Origin: G965222335 sp965222335
Lineage (GTDB): Bacteria > Pseudomonadota > Gammaproteobacteria > Pseudomonadales > Halieaceae
Reading direction: 5' to 3'
Length of the DNA stretch: 64,000 nt
Assembly (NCBI GenBank): GCA_965222335.1
Contig: OZ244944.1
Location: 2,294,001-2,358,000 of the forward strand
Shown here: in pieces, positions 25,244 through 34,816 of the stretch
Position numbering within the stretch: position 1 is the first letter of the stretch
Layout of the letters: the number at the start of each line of letters is the position of its first letter
Notes under the pieces: generated by a model
What the model was told of the DNA's origin: nothing
Databases searched by the model: none
What the model saw: only the letters and a program-made list of their open reading frames with translations
Translations under genes and position numbers: made by a program

Positions 25244-28200
25244 TCATGCTGTGCGATCGCTGCCCTGATCACTATTTGTTCGGCGCCCCATCAGTAGCTC
25301 TAGGATCAGCAAAGCGAATGCCCTGCTAGTCTCCTCACTGTCCAGCACCGGCACTGACAGCTTCTCGTTATCCCCAATTGCATCCAGTACGGCATCGGTC
25401 ACTCGCTTGGGGAATAGGCCGTGCATTACCTTTTCAGTTGAATGTCCGCGAATCTGAGCCATTACCTCTTCGTCGCGCTCTATCCGGTCAGCAATGCCGT
25501 TGGCGAAGTGCAGCTTGTCCTGATCATCGACCTCCGCGCCGAATAGGTCATTCAGGCGCTCGATGATCTCGGAGAGCCTGGCCTTCTCCGGGTCGTGGGG
25601 CTTGCCGGTGCCTACGTCCTGTATGGACTTGAGGCTATGTTCATCTTCCTCGTCTTCCAGTCGCAGTTGCTGTTCGGCTCGCTTGGTCAGTCGGTAGTGA
25701 GTCAGGGACAGCTCGGATACGTCAACCTTCTCTTGGTCCAGGCGCTCTATACGTAGCAGGGGGTGCAGGTGGCGGGCATAGACGCACAGTTGCTCCAGGT
25801 CAGCGTCATCGTAATGTATGATCTGGGACAGGAACTCATAAGCACGTACGAAGCTCTGCAAGTTCCTGCGGAACAGGTCCAACGTGTCTTTGGCTTTGCC
25901 TGCCTCCTCCAACTCCGCCTGGGCGCGCTGCAGGCCTTCTCGATCGTTGTTCTGTTCTGCAGTGGCGTAGGCCTGAGTCCAGGTCTCGATGTTCTCTCTT
26001 GCCTCATGGTAGCGAACCCGGAAGCGATCCACTGCTGGTTGGCAGTAATAGCTTAGGCGTGACGCCGGCACCTTGGGGTCGAAGAAAGCCAGAGCAAAGG
26101 ATGAGACCTCATCTGAGTGGTAGACCCCCTCGGCATCGAGGCTCCGCTGCAAGTCATAAACGATCTGGGCATCGGACACGTCCTCCAGCTCAGCCTTGCC
26201 ATAGTACGGAGCAAAGGCATCGAGGATGTCCTGGGGGTCATTGTAGAAGTCTAGGATGAAGGTCTCCTTGCCCGGAAAGATACGGTTCAGCCGCGACAGC
26301 GTCTGCACGCAGTCTACCCCCTGGAGCTTCTTATCCACATACATGGCGCAGAGCTTGGGCTGATCGAAGCCTGTCTGGTACTTGTTGGCGGCGATCATCA
26401 CGTTGAAGTCGGTGGTGTCGAAGGCCTCTGCCAGATCCCGGTTCCTCAAGCCAGGGTTGAGGAGCTGACTGGTCTCGGACACTTCCTCGGGGATCACTTC
26501 GTCAGCGGGTACAGTGCCAGAGAAGGCCACTAGCGGATAAACGGATTTGTAACCTTTATCCGAGATGTACTTGCGCATGGCCAGGGTGTAGCGAACCGCT
26601 TCCTGCCGGCTGCCTGTAACGACCATGGCTTTGGCTTGTCCATCCAGTAGGTGCCGGACGTGCTCCCGAAAATGCTCGACGATGATCTCCACCCGCTGGC
26701 TGATGTTGTAGGGGTGCAGGCGCACCCAACGAGCGAGGGTCGCAGAGGCCTTGCGGGACTCCACCTCAGTATCGTCCCCGTGGGGGTGTGACAGCTTCCA
26801 GGCCGTGTTGTAGGTAATGTAGTGCCGTAGTACATCAAGAATGAAGCCTTCCTCGATGGCCTGTCTCATGGAATAGAGGTGGAATGGCTCCGGTAGATTG
26901 TCTTTGCTCGGCGGCAGTTCCTGATCGGGAGGTCGACCGAACAGTTCCAGTGTCTTGGCCTTGGGTGTCGCGGTGAAGGCGTAATAGCTGATGTGCTCGG
27001 TAGGCTGGCGGGCCTGTACAGCGGCATCCAGCAGTTCCTCAGCACTGACTTCCTCGCTGTCTGGTTTGTCTGCGCCCAGAATGGCCTTCAGCTTGGTAGC
27101 GGAGGAGCCGGTCTGTGAGGAGTGAGCCTCGTCGGCAATCACTGCGTAGCGCCCACTGGCGAGTTCAGGGTGTTTGTCCAAGGCATCGAACAGGGCGGGA
27201 AAGGTCTGGATGGTGACGATGATAATGCGGGTCTGACTGGCAAGTGCTTCTGCCAGCTGCTCCGACTTGCTCTGGTTGCCAATGTCCCGGGTGATCGGGC
27301 GCACCACACCCTGGGCGTGCTCGAACTGATAGATTGTGTTCTGTAATTGACTGTCTAGCACCGTACGGTCTGTCACGACTACAACAGAGTTAAACAGCTT
27401 ATTGGCACCGGTGGCGACATAGAGGGAAGCTAGCTGATGAGACAGCCAGGCAATGGAGTTCGACTTCCCAGAGCCGGCAGAATGCTGGATCAGGTAGCGC
27501 CGGCCTGCTCCTTCGTCCCGGGTGGTCTCGATGAGCCGCGTAACGGCCTGCCACTGATGGTACCGGGGAAAAATCAAAGTCTCCTTGGTGGTCTTGCTGC
27601 CATCGAAGTGCTGGGTCTCCTGCTTGTCCAGGTGGAGGAAGCGTCCCAGAATGACCAACCAGGCATCCTTCTCGAACACTTGCCGCCACAGGTAGGCCGT
27701 GGCGTAGGTGTTCTCGTTCGGCGCTGGTGGGTTACCTGCCCCGCCATCCAGCGAGCCTTGATTGAATGGCAAGAAATAGGTGGCTTTGCCATCCAACCGT
27801 GTAGTCATGGCCACTTCGGTCTGGCTGACGGCAAAGTGGACCAGGGCGCCACGCTTGAAGGTCAGCAACGGTTCTGGCTTGCGGGTCACTGGATCCTTGG
27901 GCGGGCGATCCTGGCAGTATTGGCGCTTGGCATTCTCTACCGACTGCTTGAATTGGCTTTTGAGTTCCAGAGTGGCCGTGGGGATGCCGTTGACGAAAAG
28001 AACCAGATCCAGCCTGGGGTTGTACTCTCCAGGCCTTGCGTGGGGTGAGTAGGACACTTCCTGAACCACCCGGAGGCGATTGGCCGCGTAGCGGGCCTGC
28101 GCCTCCGGGTTCATACCGTGGTCAGGACGGAAGCTGCACAGATCGATCTTAACCCCTGGGACCTTGAAGCCATGCCTTAGAACTTCCAGAGTGCCGTGCC

Positions 28201-28432
28201 GGTCCAGCTCCCGGGTCACCGCCTTCACCAGAGCAGCCGAGGGGTCCTGGGGGTTGTTCTTGCAGAACTTCTCCCACCGGTCTGGGTGGGCCTCCTGAAC
28301 GAAGGCCAGCAGGTCCTCGGTGTAAAGGGCTGTCGTGCGGTCATAGCCAATGGCCGGGCCTGTCAGCCAACCCTCAGCCACCATCTGGTCGATGATGTCT
28401 TGCTGGAATTGGGTTTCCCGGCTGTCAGCCAT
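25244..28432 (-). CDS. hsdR: Type I restriction enzyme R subunit
   Basis: Motor and nuclease subunit of the R2M2S complex. The N-terminal PD-(D/E)xK nuclease shows D142 and ELK (156-158) in RLDLVLFVNGIPTATLELKS. The SF2 translocase has Walker A HSAGSGKSN (317-325), DEAH at 434-437 and AFTATPKAKTL (motif III); the C-terminal helical part binds the HsdM/HsdS core. At 1062 residues it is complete with no frameshift. It is separated from the upstream modification genes by 182 nt, so it can be controlled apart from them. Confidence 0.95.
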   Translation of the reverse strand: MADSRETQFQQDIIDQMVAEGWLTGPAIGYDRTTALYTEDLLAFVQEAHPDRWEKFCKNNPQDPSAALVKAVTRELDRHGTLEVLRHGFKVPGVKIDLCSFRPDHGMNPEAQARYAANRLRVVQEVSYSPHARPGEYNPRLDLVLFVNGIPTATLELKSQFKQSVENAKRQYCQDRPPKDPVTRKPEPLLTFKRGALVHFAVSQTEVAMTTRLDGKATYFLPFNQGSLDGGAGNPPAPNENTYATAYLWRQVFEKDAWLVILGRFLHLDKQETQHFDGSKTTKETLIFPRYHQWQAVTRLIETTRDEGAGRRYLIQHSAGSGKSNSIAWLSHQLASLYVATGANKLFNSVVVVTDRTVLDSQLQNTIYQFEHAQGVVRPITRDIGNQSKSEQLAEALASQTRIIIVTIQTFPALFDALDKHPELASGRYAVIADEAHSSQTGSSATKLKAILGADKPDSEEVSAEELLDAAVQARQPTEHISYYAFTATPKAKTLELFGRPPDQELPPSKDNLPEPFHLYSMRQAIEEGFILDVLRHYITYNTAWKLSHPHGDDTEVESRKASATLARWVRLHPYNISQRVEIIVEHFREHVRHLLDGQAKAMVVTGSRQEAVRYTLAMRKYISDKGYKSVYPLVAFSGTVPADEVIPEEVSETSQLLNPGLRNRDLAEAFDTTDFNVMIAANKYQTGFDQPKLCAMYVDKKLQGVDCVQTLSRLNRIFPGKETFILDFYNDPQDILDAFAPYYGKAELEDVSDAQIVYDLQRSLDAEGVYHSDEVSSFALAFFDPKVPASRLSYYCQPAVDRFRVRYHEARENIETWTQAYATAEQNNDREGLQRAQAELEEAGKAKDTLDLFRRNLQSFVRAYEFLSQIIHYDDADLEQLCVYARHLHPLLRIERLDQEKVDVSELSLTHYRLTKRAEQQLRLEDEEDEHSLKSIQDVGTGKPHDPEKARLSEIIERLNDLFGAEVDDQDKLHFANGIADRIERDEEVMAQIRGHSTEKVMHGLFPKRVTDAVLDAIGDNEKLSVPVLDSEETSRAFALLILELLMGRRTNSDQGSDRTA

Positions 28433-28469
28433 CCCTGGGCTCCGATTGTTCTTGTTGGTTGATCAGGCA

Positions 28470-28498
28470 AAAGTATGGTATCCCGGATCCAGGTGCAA
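28470..28498 (-). promoter_or_regulatory. Possible hsdR promoter
   Basis: On the minus strand TTGCAC (28493-28498) and TACTTT (28470-28475) are 17 bp apart, ending about 40 nt before the hsdR ATG. The CGGATCC/GGATCCG inverted pair next to it could be an operator. Matches are moderate. Confidence 0.35.
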
Positions 28499-28614
28499 AC
28501 ACAGGGAGAGGATCCGACTTGATAGGAGGCAGCAAAAGAACTATAGTTTGATCACTGGATCGGGAATGCTCGATCGGCAACTGGCCTCGGCGAATGCGTC
28601 GGGGCCTTTTGTTT

Positions 28615-29391
28615 TCAGGGGTAGACCTTCAATCCGTAACCTTGTATCTCGCCACGGTAGTTTCGCCGGAATTTGGCATCCAAGGCGTCATACGCTCGAT
28701 TCTTCTGGCTTGGATTGATCAAATATCGACCAATGGGCCGGGCAACCATATCCGCCAGCTGCAAGCCGGCAGAGTTACTCTTTTTGCTCGCCAGCACTAG
28801 ATCCAGACTGTCTCCCAATCCCTGACAACGAGATTGATCCTTGATCCTCCGGAATTCCAATTCAAGAGCATCATCCTCCTGACTACCCCTTTGCTCGAAC
28901 ACGACAAAGGTGGTTTTACTCCTCTGACCCCGGTCCTGCAATTCCAGGAAGACCCTCTCCAGGCCAAACTCCATTGCCACATGGTAAGGGTTGCCGTCGA
29001 CGCCGAGACGATCCACAAACGCATTTTTCATGATACAGCTGGCGACCAGCGTGAAGGGGGCCGCTGCAATCACTGCACTGAGATCCTGAATGAAAGCCTT
29101 GCGTACATTCTCGTTGAGGAGAATGTTGAAGGGTCCGCGAGACTTGCGGATTTCCGCCTCGTGCAAAACAACCATGTCGTGGCCGAAGTACTTGAACTTC
29201 AGCTGCTGGATCCGAGGAACCACCTCCCGAACATAGTCGTCCTTCTTCATCAGACAGAAGGCGAGAACGAACACCGGGTACTCGGGGTTCACATGCTGCA
29301 GGCCGTGATCTCCACTCTCGTCTACGTAGACAATGTAGTCACTGAAGTCGGTCAATCTGTATTGGCTCCGCTCACCTGTTGGTCCTGCCAT
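28615..29391 (-). CDS. DUF3800-domain protein (predicted RNase H-like fold)
   Basis: A 258-residue protein with the DUF3800 signature: YIVYVDESGDHG near the N-terminus, an internal acidic VVFEQRGSQEDDALELEFRRI and the late GLQLADMVARPIGRY. Conserved acidic residues suggest a nuclease-like fold, but no activity is established. The ATG at 29391 overlaps the upstream GIY-YIG gene by 40 nt; a TTG at 29355 with GGAG upstream would instead give the TTGA 4-nt overlap seen elsewhere in this operon. Sitting inside the R-M locus, it is probably an accessory of it. Confidence 0.8.
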   Translation of the reverse strand: MAGPTGERSQYRLTDFSDYIVYVDESGDHGLQHVNPEYPVFVLAFCLMKKDDYVREVVPRIQQLKFKYFGHDMVVLHEAEIRKSRGPFNILLNENVRKAFIQDLSAVIAAAPFTLVASCIMKNAFVDRLGVDGNPYHVAMEFGLERVFLELQDRGQRSKTTFVVFEQRGSQEDDALELEFRRIKDQSRCQGLGDSLDLVLASKKSNSAGLQLADMVARPIGRYLINPSQKNRAYDALDAKFRRNYRGEIQGYGLKVYP

Positions 29392-30269
29392 TCACCGTAG
29401 GTCCGGCCAGTGCCCTCTACCCTCCACTGGGTGCGTCCATTGGCAGCCCTTCCCGACACTACCGCTGCCGCTGCACTGGGGCTGGCGAACATCTTGTCTA
29501 CAGCGAACTGGAGGGTGCCACGCTCATGTGGCACCAAGGTCCCTTCATCAAGCAGTTGTTGGTGTAAGGCTTTGTAACCGCTGTGACTATTGTTGGACCA
29601 AGTGGCCCTGGCCAGGCTGCCTGCCAGCACGAAGAACTCCCCGTCGACCTCCTGGGCCCTGGCCTTGAGGTTGTGCTTCGGGATCCCCAAGGCGAAGACT
29701 GGGGACTCCGATGCCGAGGTGCCCTCGGAGATCGTTAGTGGCTTGCTGGTGTCTCGCAAGAAGTCGAAGCCAAGTACAGGCAGCACGGTGCGGATCTGTT
29801 CGGCAAAGAAGGCCATATCAGCAAGATCCGACTCCGGCAGGCTGCTGTAGTCGTGGGCCGTTCCGTTGACCAGCTTGCAGCGGCCAACGAACCCAGCCTT
29901 GGCTATGAGCACACTCTCCAGGTGCTTCGCATGAGCCTTGGTGAGGTTCTGGTCCTTGCTGGTTATCAAGCAGACCTTCTCCCAGAAGTCCTTGCCCCCT
30001 TGGTCCTCTGGCTTGTTGTGCTGCTTGAGGCGCTTACCCACATCATCAGACTCGCCGATGTAAACCAGTAGCCTGAAGGTGTTTTCTGGGTCAGGACCTA
30101 CCAGGAAGTAAATCCCCGTACGACCCACCTCAGGGCGCTGCACGAGCTCGCTGAGCTTGCTCCTGGGGCCAGTGAGGACATGGCCAGTCCAGTTCATGAT
30201 CTCTGCTGTCAGCAGGCCGTTGGGGGTGCCGTCTACCAGGAACAGGCGAATGCTGCGACCTTGGTTCAT
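29352..30269 (-). CDS. GIY-YIG nuclease with C-terminal DUF4357
   Basis: A 305-residue protein. The GIY-YIG fold is plain: GIY at 52-54, YIG at 70-72, R80, H84 and a catalytic-type glutamate E118 in HLESVLIAKAG. The last ~70 residues (LDEGTLVPHERGTLQFAVDKMFASPSAAAAVVSG onward) match DUF4357, a small domain often found with GIY-YIG or R-M proteins. The start overlaps hsdS by 4 nt, so it is coupled to the specificity subunit. It could nick modified or foreign DNA; that is inference. Confidence 0.85.
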   Translation of the reverse strand: MNQGRSIRLFLVDGTPNGLLTAEIMNWTGHVLTGPRSKLSELVQRPEVGRTGIYFLVGPDPENTFRLLVYIGESDDVGKRLKQHNKPEDQGGKDFWEKVCLITSKDQNLTKAHAKHLESVLIAKAGFVGRCKLVNGTAHDYSSLPESDLADMAFFAEQIRTVLPVLGFDFLRDTSKPLTISEGTSASESPVFALGIPKHNLKARAQEVDGEFFVLAGSLARATWSNNSHSGYKALHQQLLDEGTLVPHERGTLQFAVDKMFASPSAAAAVVSGRAANGRTQWRVEGTGRTYGEWQDQQVSGANTD

Positions 30270-31627
30270 GACAATGTCTCCAAGCCAGCCTGGCGGACTT
30301 CTTTATCGAAGGCATGCTGATCAGCGGATGGCTTCCAGTTGCGTACATCGATCTTGCCGGTGACGGCGGACGAGATGAGGGCGGAGCGGCGTTCTTGGAG
30401 CAACGAAATGGTAATTTGCGCTTCGTTGACCAACACTGCGAACCCCTGTTTGAGTTCGGACACTACCGCATCGATCTCCTCCTGCTCCAGTGTGGAGGGC
30501 ACAACAACGGGAATGTCGTAAACCTGCTCCACACGCAAGTGAGTCACCGTACTGCCATGAGAAACGCTTTCAATGTATCGAGCTAAACAATCAGAGGTCA
30601 AAAAATCGAAGAGGAACGGTATGTAATTGGAGTCATCGGGAATGAAGTTCATCATCCGCTGGCCCAGACAAATTGGAAAATCAGGCGGAACTAGGCATAC
30701 CTCACCTGTGGGCGCTTCCCGGGTAAACAGAATCGAGCCCACTGGAGGGACTCCTCGCTGCGTCCAAACCTTAAAATTTTCTTCATTCGTGCGGTAGGCA
30801 TCTTCTGTATTCAGACGTTGTTCCTTAACGTTCGACGTCCTCACCACAAGAAACTCACCATCATCGAAGTACTCCGGAGTGCGGTTTTTGCAGTCGATTA
30901 TGGCTGCGACAAACTTTAGTCGGCTGACCTTCCAATGCTTCGGGACTTCCCCTAACCACTCAACTCCCGAGTCCTTCATCGGCACCGAAGGATCCAGCCC
31001 CTTGGTCACAGCATGGGAGATGACGGCCTGACGCTTCTCCTTAAGGAGCTCGATCAGCCGCTGCTGCTCCTGGATCAAGGCATCAATCTTGGCTGTCTCG
31101 TGGTCGAGGAAGCGGGATATTTGTATTTGCTCCGTCCGTGGAGGAATTAGTACAGGCATTCGGGAATGTTGCTGGGGTTCTAGGTCCCATTGATTTACTC
31201 GGATGCCTTTGGAGTTCGAGCGGTACCCGACGATGTACTCCATACACCTGAATAGGTGATGGAGGTACCTGGGGTCCTCATCATGTCTCGAGGTATACAC
31301 ATGATAAGCAGGGCTAACCATCCCTCGGTACCCCGAAATCGCAACTGAGCCTTGCCAAGCCTTCATCTTATTGATGGCTAAGTCGCCTGGTTCGACCAAC
31401 TGGTAGGACGCGAGATCATCTGAAGGCTTGTTGAAGTTGTCATTCCGAGACTTCTTGGGAATCACACCATGATCTCTATAGACCGAGAGAAGCTCCTCCC
31501 CTTCATAACCAGTTCGCTTGGTTCTACTGAACATTGCCCAGAGAGGCACGACTCTCCAGGTAGAGGGAATTTCTACCAACCAATCCGCTGGTCCAGTCGT
31601 ATACGCCGGATACCTCGGAAAACTCAC
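30266..31627 (-). CDS. hsdS: Type I restriction-modification specificity subunit
   Basis: The 453-residue S subunit sets the two-part recognition site. It has two target-recognition domains, each followed by a conserved long helix: QIQISRFLDHETAKIDALIQ near residue 168 and EQEEIDAVVSELKQGF near 375. Repeated tails KEKRQAVISHAVTKGLD and QERRSALISSAVTGKID mark the pseudo-dimer symmetry. It overlaps hsdM and the GIY-YIG gene by 4 nt each. Both halves are intact; the target sequence cannot be read from the protein. Confidence 0.94.
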   Translation of the reverse strand: MSFPRYPAYTTGPADWLVEIPSTWRVVPLWAMFSRTKRTGYEGEELLSVYRDHGVIPKKSRNDNFNKPSDDLASYQLVEPGDLAINKMKAWQGSVAISGYRGMVSPAYHVYTSRHDEDPRYLHHLFRCMEYIVGYRSNSKGIRVNQWDLEPQQHSRMPVLIPPRTEQIQISRFLDHETAKIDALIQEQQRLIELLKEKRQAVISHAVTKGLDPSVPMKDSGVEWLGEVPKHWKVSRLKFVAAIIDCKNRTPEYFDDGEFLVVRTSNVKEQRLNTEDAYRTNEENFKVWTQRGVPPVGSILFTREAPTGEVCLVPPDFPICLGQRMMNFIPDDSNYIPFLFDFLTSDCLARYIESVSHGSTVTHLRVEQVYDIPVVVPSTLEQEEIDAVVSELKQGFAVLVNEAQITISLLQERRSALISSAVTGKIDVRNWKPSADQHAFDKEVRQAGLETLS

Positions 31628-33603
31628 GCCGATAGCTCCTCGATCATGGTTTTGATCCGGTCCGTGCAGGCCTTCAGGTCAGCGTCGATCTCTTCGAGAG
31701 GCCGTGGTGGTACGAACTTGTAGAAGTGTCGGTTGAAGGGGATCTCGAAGCCAACAATGCCAACCTCGCCATCCAAGGGATCTCGCTTGCTCTCGTCTAT
31801 CCAGGCCTCAGCAACGTGTGGTCTCACCTCACGCTCGAAATACTCGTAGATAGATTCATCAAGGGGGACGTTCTCGTAGTCACGCAGGCTGGTGTCCGCT
31901 TCTGGGTTGCCGTGCTTGTCGGTACAGATCTCAGCCTCAGGGTCACTCTCCGACAGGGCATTCAGTACAGCCTTCAGTTGCGGTGCCCCCAGCTTGAAAG
32001 CCAGTGGCTTCAGGGCAGCCTTCAGAGCTTTGGTGAAGGCAGGTCGGCTCTTGTACACATGTTCAGGATCCAGGCTGCCACAGGCCTTCACCAGCGCCTG
32101 CAGTTGCTCCGGCTCCAGTTTCTGCAGGGGCTTCTCCTCTTCCAGCCTGGCCAGGCGTTCCGGGCTGGCCTGGAAGTTCAGCTGCAGAGGCCGCTCCACG
32201 GTAATGCGTCGGTAGCCAAAGGCCTCCACCGGGAAGATTTTGCTCTCCTCAGTCTCTTCAAAGGCCCCGTAGGCCCTGACAATGGCCTCACTGCTGGCGT
32301 CGTCCACATACTGACGCTTGGACCCCAGGGACTTGCGCATCTTACTGTGACGGTCCGTGGCGTTGATCAGCTGGGCTTTGCCCCGGCGTTCCGCTGGCTT
32401 GTTGTTGGAGATCACCCAGACGTAGGTGGCGATGCCGGTGTTGTAGAACATGTCCGTGGGCAGGGCTACGATGGCTTCCACTAGGTCATGCTGCAGGAGG
32501 TAGCGGCGGATCTCCGACTCACCGCTGCCGGCGCCGCCAGTGAAAAGTGGTGAGCCGTTCAGGATAATGCCTATGCGGGAACCGCCCTGCTTGGGGTCTT
32601 GCATCTTGCTGACCAGGTGCAGCAGGAACAGCAATGAGCCATCCGAGACTCTGGGCAAGCCAGGCCCGAAGCGGCCATCGAAGCCTCGTTCATCGTGCTC
32701 TTTGACGACATTCTTCTGGACTTTTTTCCACTCCACCCCAAAGGGTGGGTTGGCGAGCATGAAATCGGCCTGCAAGTTGGGTAGCTGGTCGTCAGACAGT
32801 GTGTTACCCAGCTTGATGTTGTCGACCCCCTGACCCTTGATGAGCATATCTGCCTTGCAGATGGCGTAGGACTCGGGGTTCAGCTCCTGACCATGCAGAG
32901 ATACAGTGACATTTTTGCTTACCTGCTGGATGTATTCGTCACCCTCAGAGAGGAAGCCCCCGGTACCTGCTGTAGGGTCATAGATAGTGATGATGCTGGA
33001 GGGCTTGAGTTTGTGCTCCTGCCCAGTTAGGACCAGTGAGGTCGTAAGGTGAACAATATCGCGGGGAGTGAAGTGCTCCCCGGCGGTCTCGTTGGAACTC
33101 TCGGCAAACTTCCGGATCAGCTCTTCGAAGATAATGCCCATACCAAAGTTACTAATCCGCTGCGGGCGCAGGTCGATGCTGGCAAAGCGCTGTACCACCT
33201 GGTAGAGCAGGTTGGCCCCCGCCAGCTGTTGTACAAAGTCCTCGAAGTGAAAGTGCTCGAAGATTTCCCGGGCTGCCTGGCTGAAGGACTGCACATAGCT
33301 GAGGAGATCATCAGCGGTTTGGGTGTCGGATAGGGTAGCCAAGGTCAGTGGAGAAGCGTTGAAGAACTCCTTCCCGGCCTCCCGTAGCAGGATGGCCTCG
33401 CGCACGGTGTCCGTCTTGTTCGCGTTGGCTTTAGCGGCTGCCAGAACCATATCGCGGGTGGGTTCCAGGACGCACTCCAGGCGCCGCAGCAAGGTGAACG
33501 GGAGGATAACCCGCCCATACTGGGACTGCTTGAAATCTCCCCTGAGGAGGTCAGCCACGGACCAGATGAAGGCGGCGGTTTGAGAATGGTTCTCCGTATT
33601 CAA
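31624..33603 (-). CDS. hsdM: Type I restriction-modification DNA methyltransferase
   Basis: N6-adenine methyltransferase subunit, 659 residues. The N-terminal helical domain (IWSVADLLRGDFKQSQYGRVILPFTLLRRLE) precedes the catalytic part with SAM motif DPTAGTGGF (209-217) and catalytic NPPF (285-288); GEHFTPRDIVHL is typical of HsdM. It is the first gene of a coupled hsdM-hsdS-GIY-YIG-DUF3800 run. A near-perfect palindrome lies 66-91 nt upstream of the start. Confidence 0.95.
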   Translation of the reverse strand: MNTENHSQTAAFIWSVADLLRGDFKQSQYGRVILPFTLLRRLECVLEPTRDMVLAAAKANANKTDTVREAILLREAGKEFFNASPLTLATLSDTQTADDLLSYVQSFSQAAREIFEHFHFEDFVQQLAGANLLYQVVQRFASIDLRPQRISNFGMGIIFEELIRKFAESSNETAGEHFTPRDIVHLTTSLVLTGQEHKLKPSSIITIYDPTAGTGGFLSEGDEYIQQVSKNVTVSLHGQELNPESYAICKADMLIKGQGVDNIKLGNTLSDDQLPNLQADFMLANPPFGVEWKKVQKNVVKEHDERGFDGRFGPGLPRVSDGSLLFLLHLVSKMQDPKQGGSRIGIILNGSPLFTGGAGSGESEIRRYLLQHDLVEAIVALPTDMFYNTGIATYVWVISNNKPAERRGKAQLINATDRHSKMRKSLGSKRQYVDDASSEAIVRAYGAFEETEESKIFPVEAFGYRRITVERPLQLNFQASPERLARLEEEKPLQKLEPEQLQALVKACGSLDPEHVYKSRPAFTKALKAALKPLAFKLGAPQLKAVLNALSESDPEAEICTDKHGNPEADTSLRDYENVPLDESIYEYFEREVRPHVAEAWIDESKRDPLDGEVGIVGFEIPFNRHFYKFVPPRPLEEIDADLKACTDRIKTMIEELSA

Positions 33604-33668
33604 AGCTGAATCCTTAGGTGGCGCCGCTCTGGAGCGAGAAGTGCAAATGCGGAATCTTCGATTAACCC

Positions 33669-33694
33669 ACCTATCGGATTCAATCCTGATAGGT
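33669..33694. promoter_or_regulatory. Near-perfect palindrome upstream of hsdM
   Basis: ACCTATCGGATT (33669-33680) and AATCCTGATAGGT (33682-33694) are complementary apart from one extra T. It lies in the 160-bp gap between immA and hsdM. It could be an operator for the modification operon or a hairpin at the end of immA; no T-run follows. Confidence 0.5.
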
Positions 33695-33763
33695 CTGGGG
33701 AGGGAATCTAATTATTGAGCCAACACGGCAATGGGAATACATGTCCGTTTGGCATAGCTGATT

Positions 33764-34729
33764 TCAGCCAACCAAATCCAGCTCCTCTAATCTTATGGCT
33801 GCTGCCGTCTGGGAAACTCCAAACAATCTCGCAAGTGAGACCAGGTATTCCCCGTTGAAGAACTCACACTCAGCTAAAACCATCGAGCGGTCCCTTTGTG
33901 ACTTCGCGCGATCTATCAGTTCTCGATCCGCCAGACTTAAAGCAGACAAAGTGTCTTGATTAACCACGAAAGGTGCCATCAGGAAAATTCTCTTGAAGGC
34001 GGCAACCACTTGCTTTCTAGGCATTAGGAAGTAGGTCGCAAATACATCCGCCTGCCTCTCCGTATAGCTTCTTCTGGATGAGTCGTCCAGTCGGTCCACG
34101 GGGCGATCTCTATGCAATCCGGTACCCGAGTGCAGGACCAAGTGAGCTAACTCATGTGCAGCGGTAAACTTTCTATACTCAGGCTTGAACTGCCTCGACA
34201 ATCTCACCTCACCGTCATCACGATTCAGGATACCCGCTACTTCGAATGTTTCCACACCCTCGGAAAACTGCCCCAGACTCTCCTCAAGGTCGACTCGGTA
34301 GCCTAATTGCTCGATCGCGATCGTGGGGTCTAGCAGGTCGAGCGGGTCTGGATCAGCAGTCGTGTTCAGTAAGGCATGCCTGTTAGCCCAGAGCCGTCGC
34401 TGGAGTCGCACTACAATGCGTTCTATCTGTTGGTCAGAGAATCGACTGTCGGGGGGGGCGCCCTCGCGTAGCTCCTCGGCGCCGATGTGGTTGCTCATTT
34501 TTTGTGCAGGTGAACCAAATCGCGGATCGAGGTTTCCCTCGCCATCTATATACGCGTAGGGGTCCTGCGAGCTAAACCTCGCATTCCCGTGCGGTGATTG
34601 TGCCTCCTGTGTTGGTGCATCGGTCTGTTGGTCGGCAGAGTCAAATCCACCATCCCCATTTACATAGGCGTAAGGGTTTCCCGAGAGTTTCCGGTATTCG
34701 TGAATGGATTTGCCTGGCACTATCGACAT
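33764..34729 (-). CDS. ImmA/IrrE-type metallopeptidase with duplicated N-terminal motif
   Basis: A 321-residue protein whose C-terminal half is a zinc peptidase: HELAH at 192-196 and third ligand E224 in TERQAD, as in ImmA, which cleaves phage or element repressors. The N-terminal ~75 residues carry two copies of a motif, NPYAYVNGDGGFD (18-30) and DPYAYIDGEGNLD (56-68), which I cannot assign to a family. ATG 34729 has AAGAG upstream; a GTG at 34786 would add 19 residues. No paired helix-turn-helix repressor gene is seen beside it. Closing gene of the island. Confidence 0.82.
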   Translation of the reverse strand: MSIVPGKSIHEYRKLSGNPYAYVNGDGGFDSADQQTDAPTQEAQSPHGNARFSSQDPYAYIDGEGNLDPRFGSPAQKMSNHIGAEELREGAPPDSRFSDQQIERIVVRLQRRLWANRHALLNTTADPDPLDLLDPTIAIEQLGYRVDLEESLGQFSEGVETFEVAGILNRDDGEVRLSRQFKPEYRKFTAAHELAHLVLHSGTGLHRDRPVDRLDDSSRRSYTERQADVFATYFLMPRKQVVAAFKRIFLMAPFVVNQDTLSALSLADRELIDRAKSQRDRSMVLAECEFFNGEYLVSLARLFGVSQTAAAIRLEELDLVG

Positions 34730-34816
34730 GGGGGCGTACTCTTGTAAAGCTTTGGAAATAGAGTAACCCCCGGGCGCGGGATTCACAATTGGAAGAGGTT
34801 ACCAGAGCTGGCCACG

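Noticed and set aside
28586..28613. Terminator behind DUF3800
   Set aside because: The GGCCTCGG/CGGGGCC hairpin has its T-run on the + strand, which is the wrong direction for the minus-strand operon.
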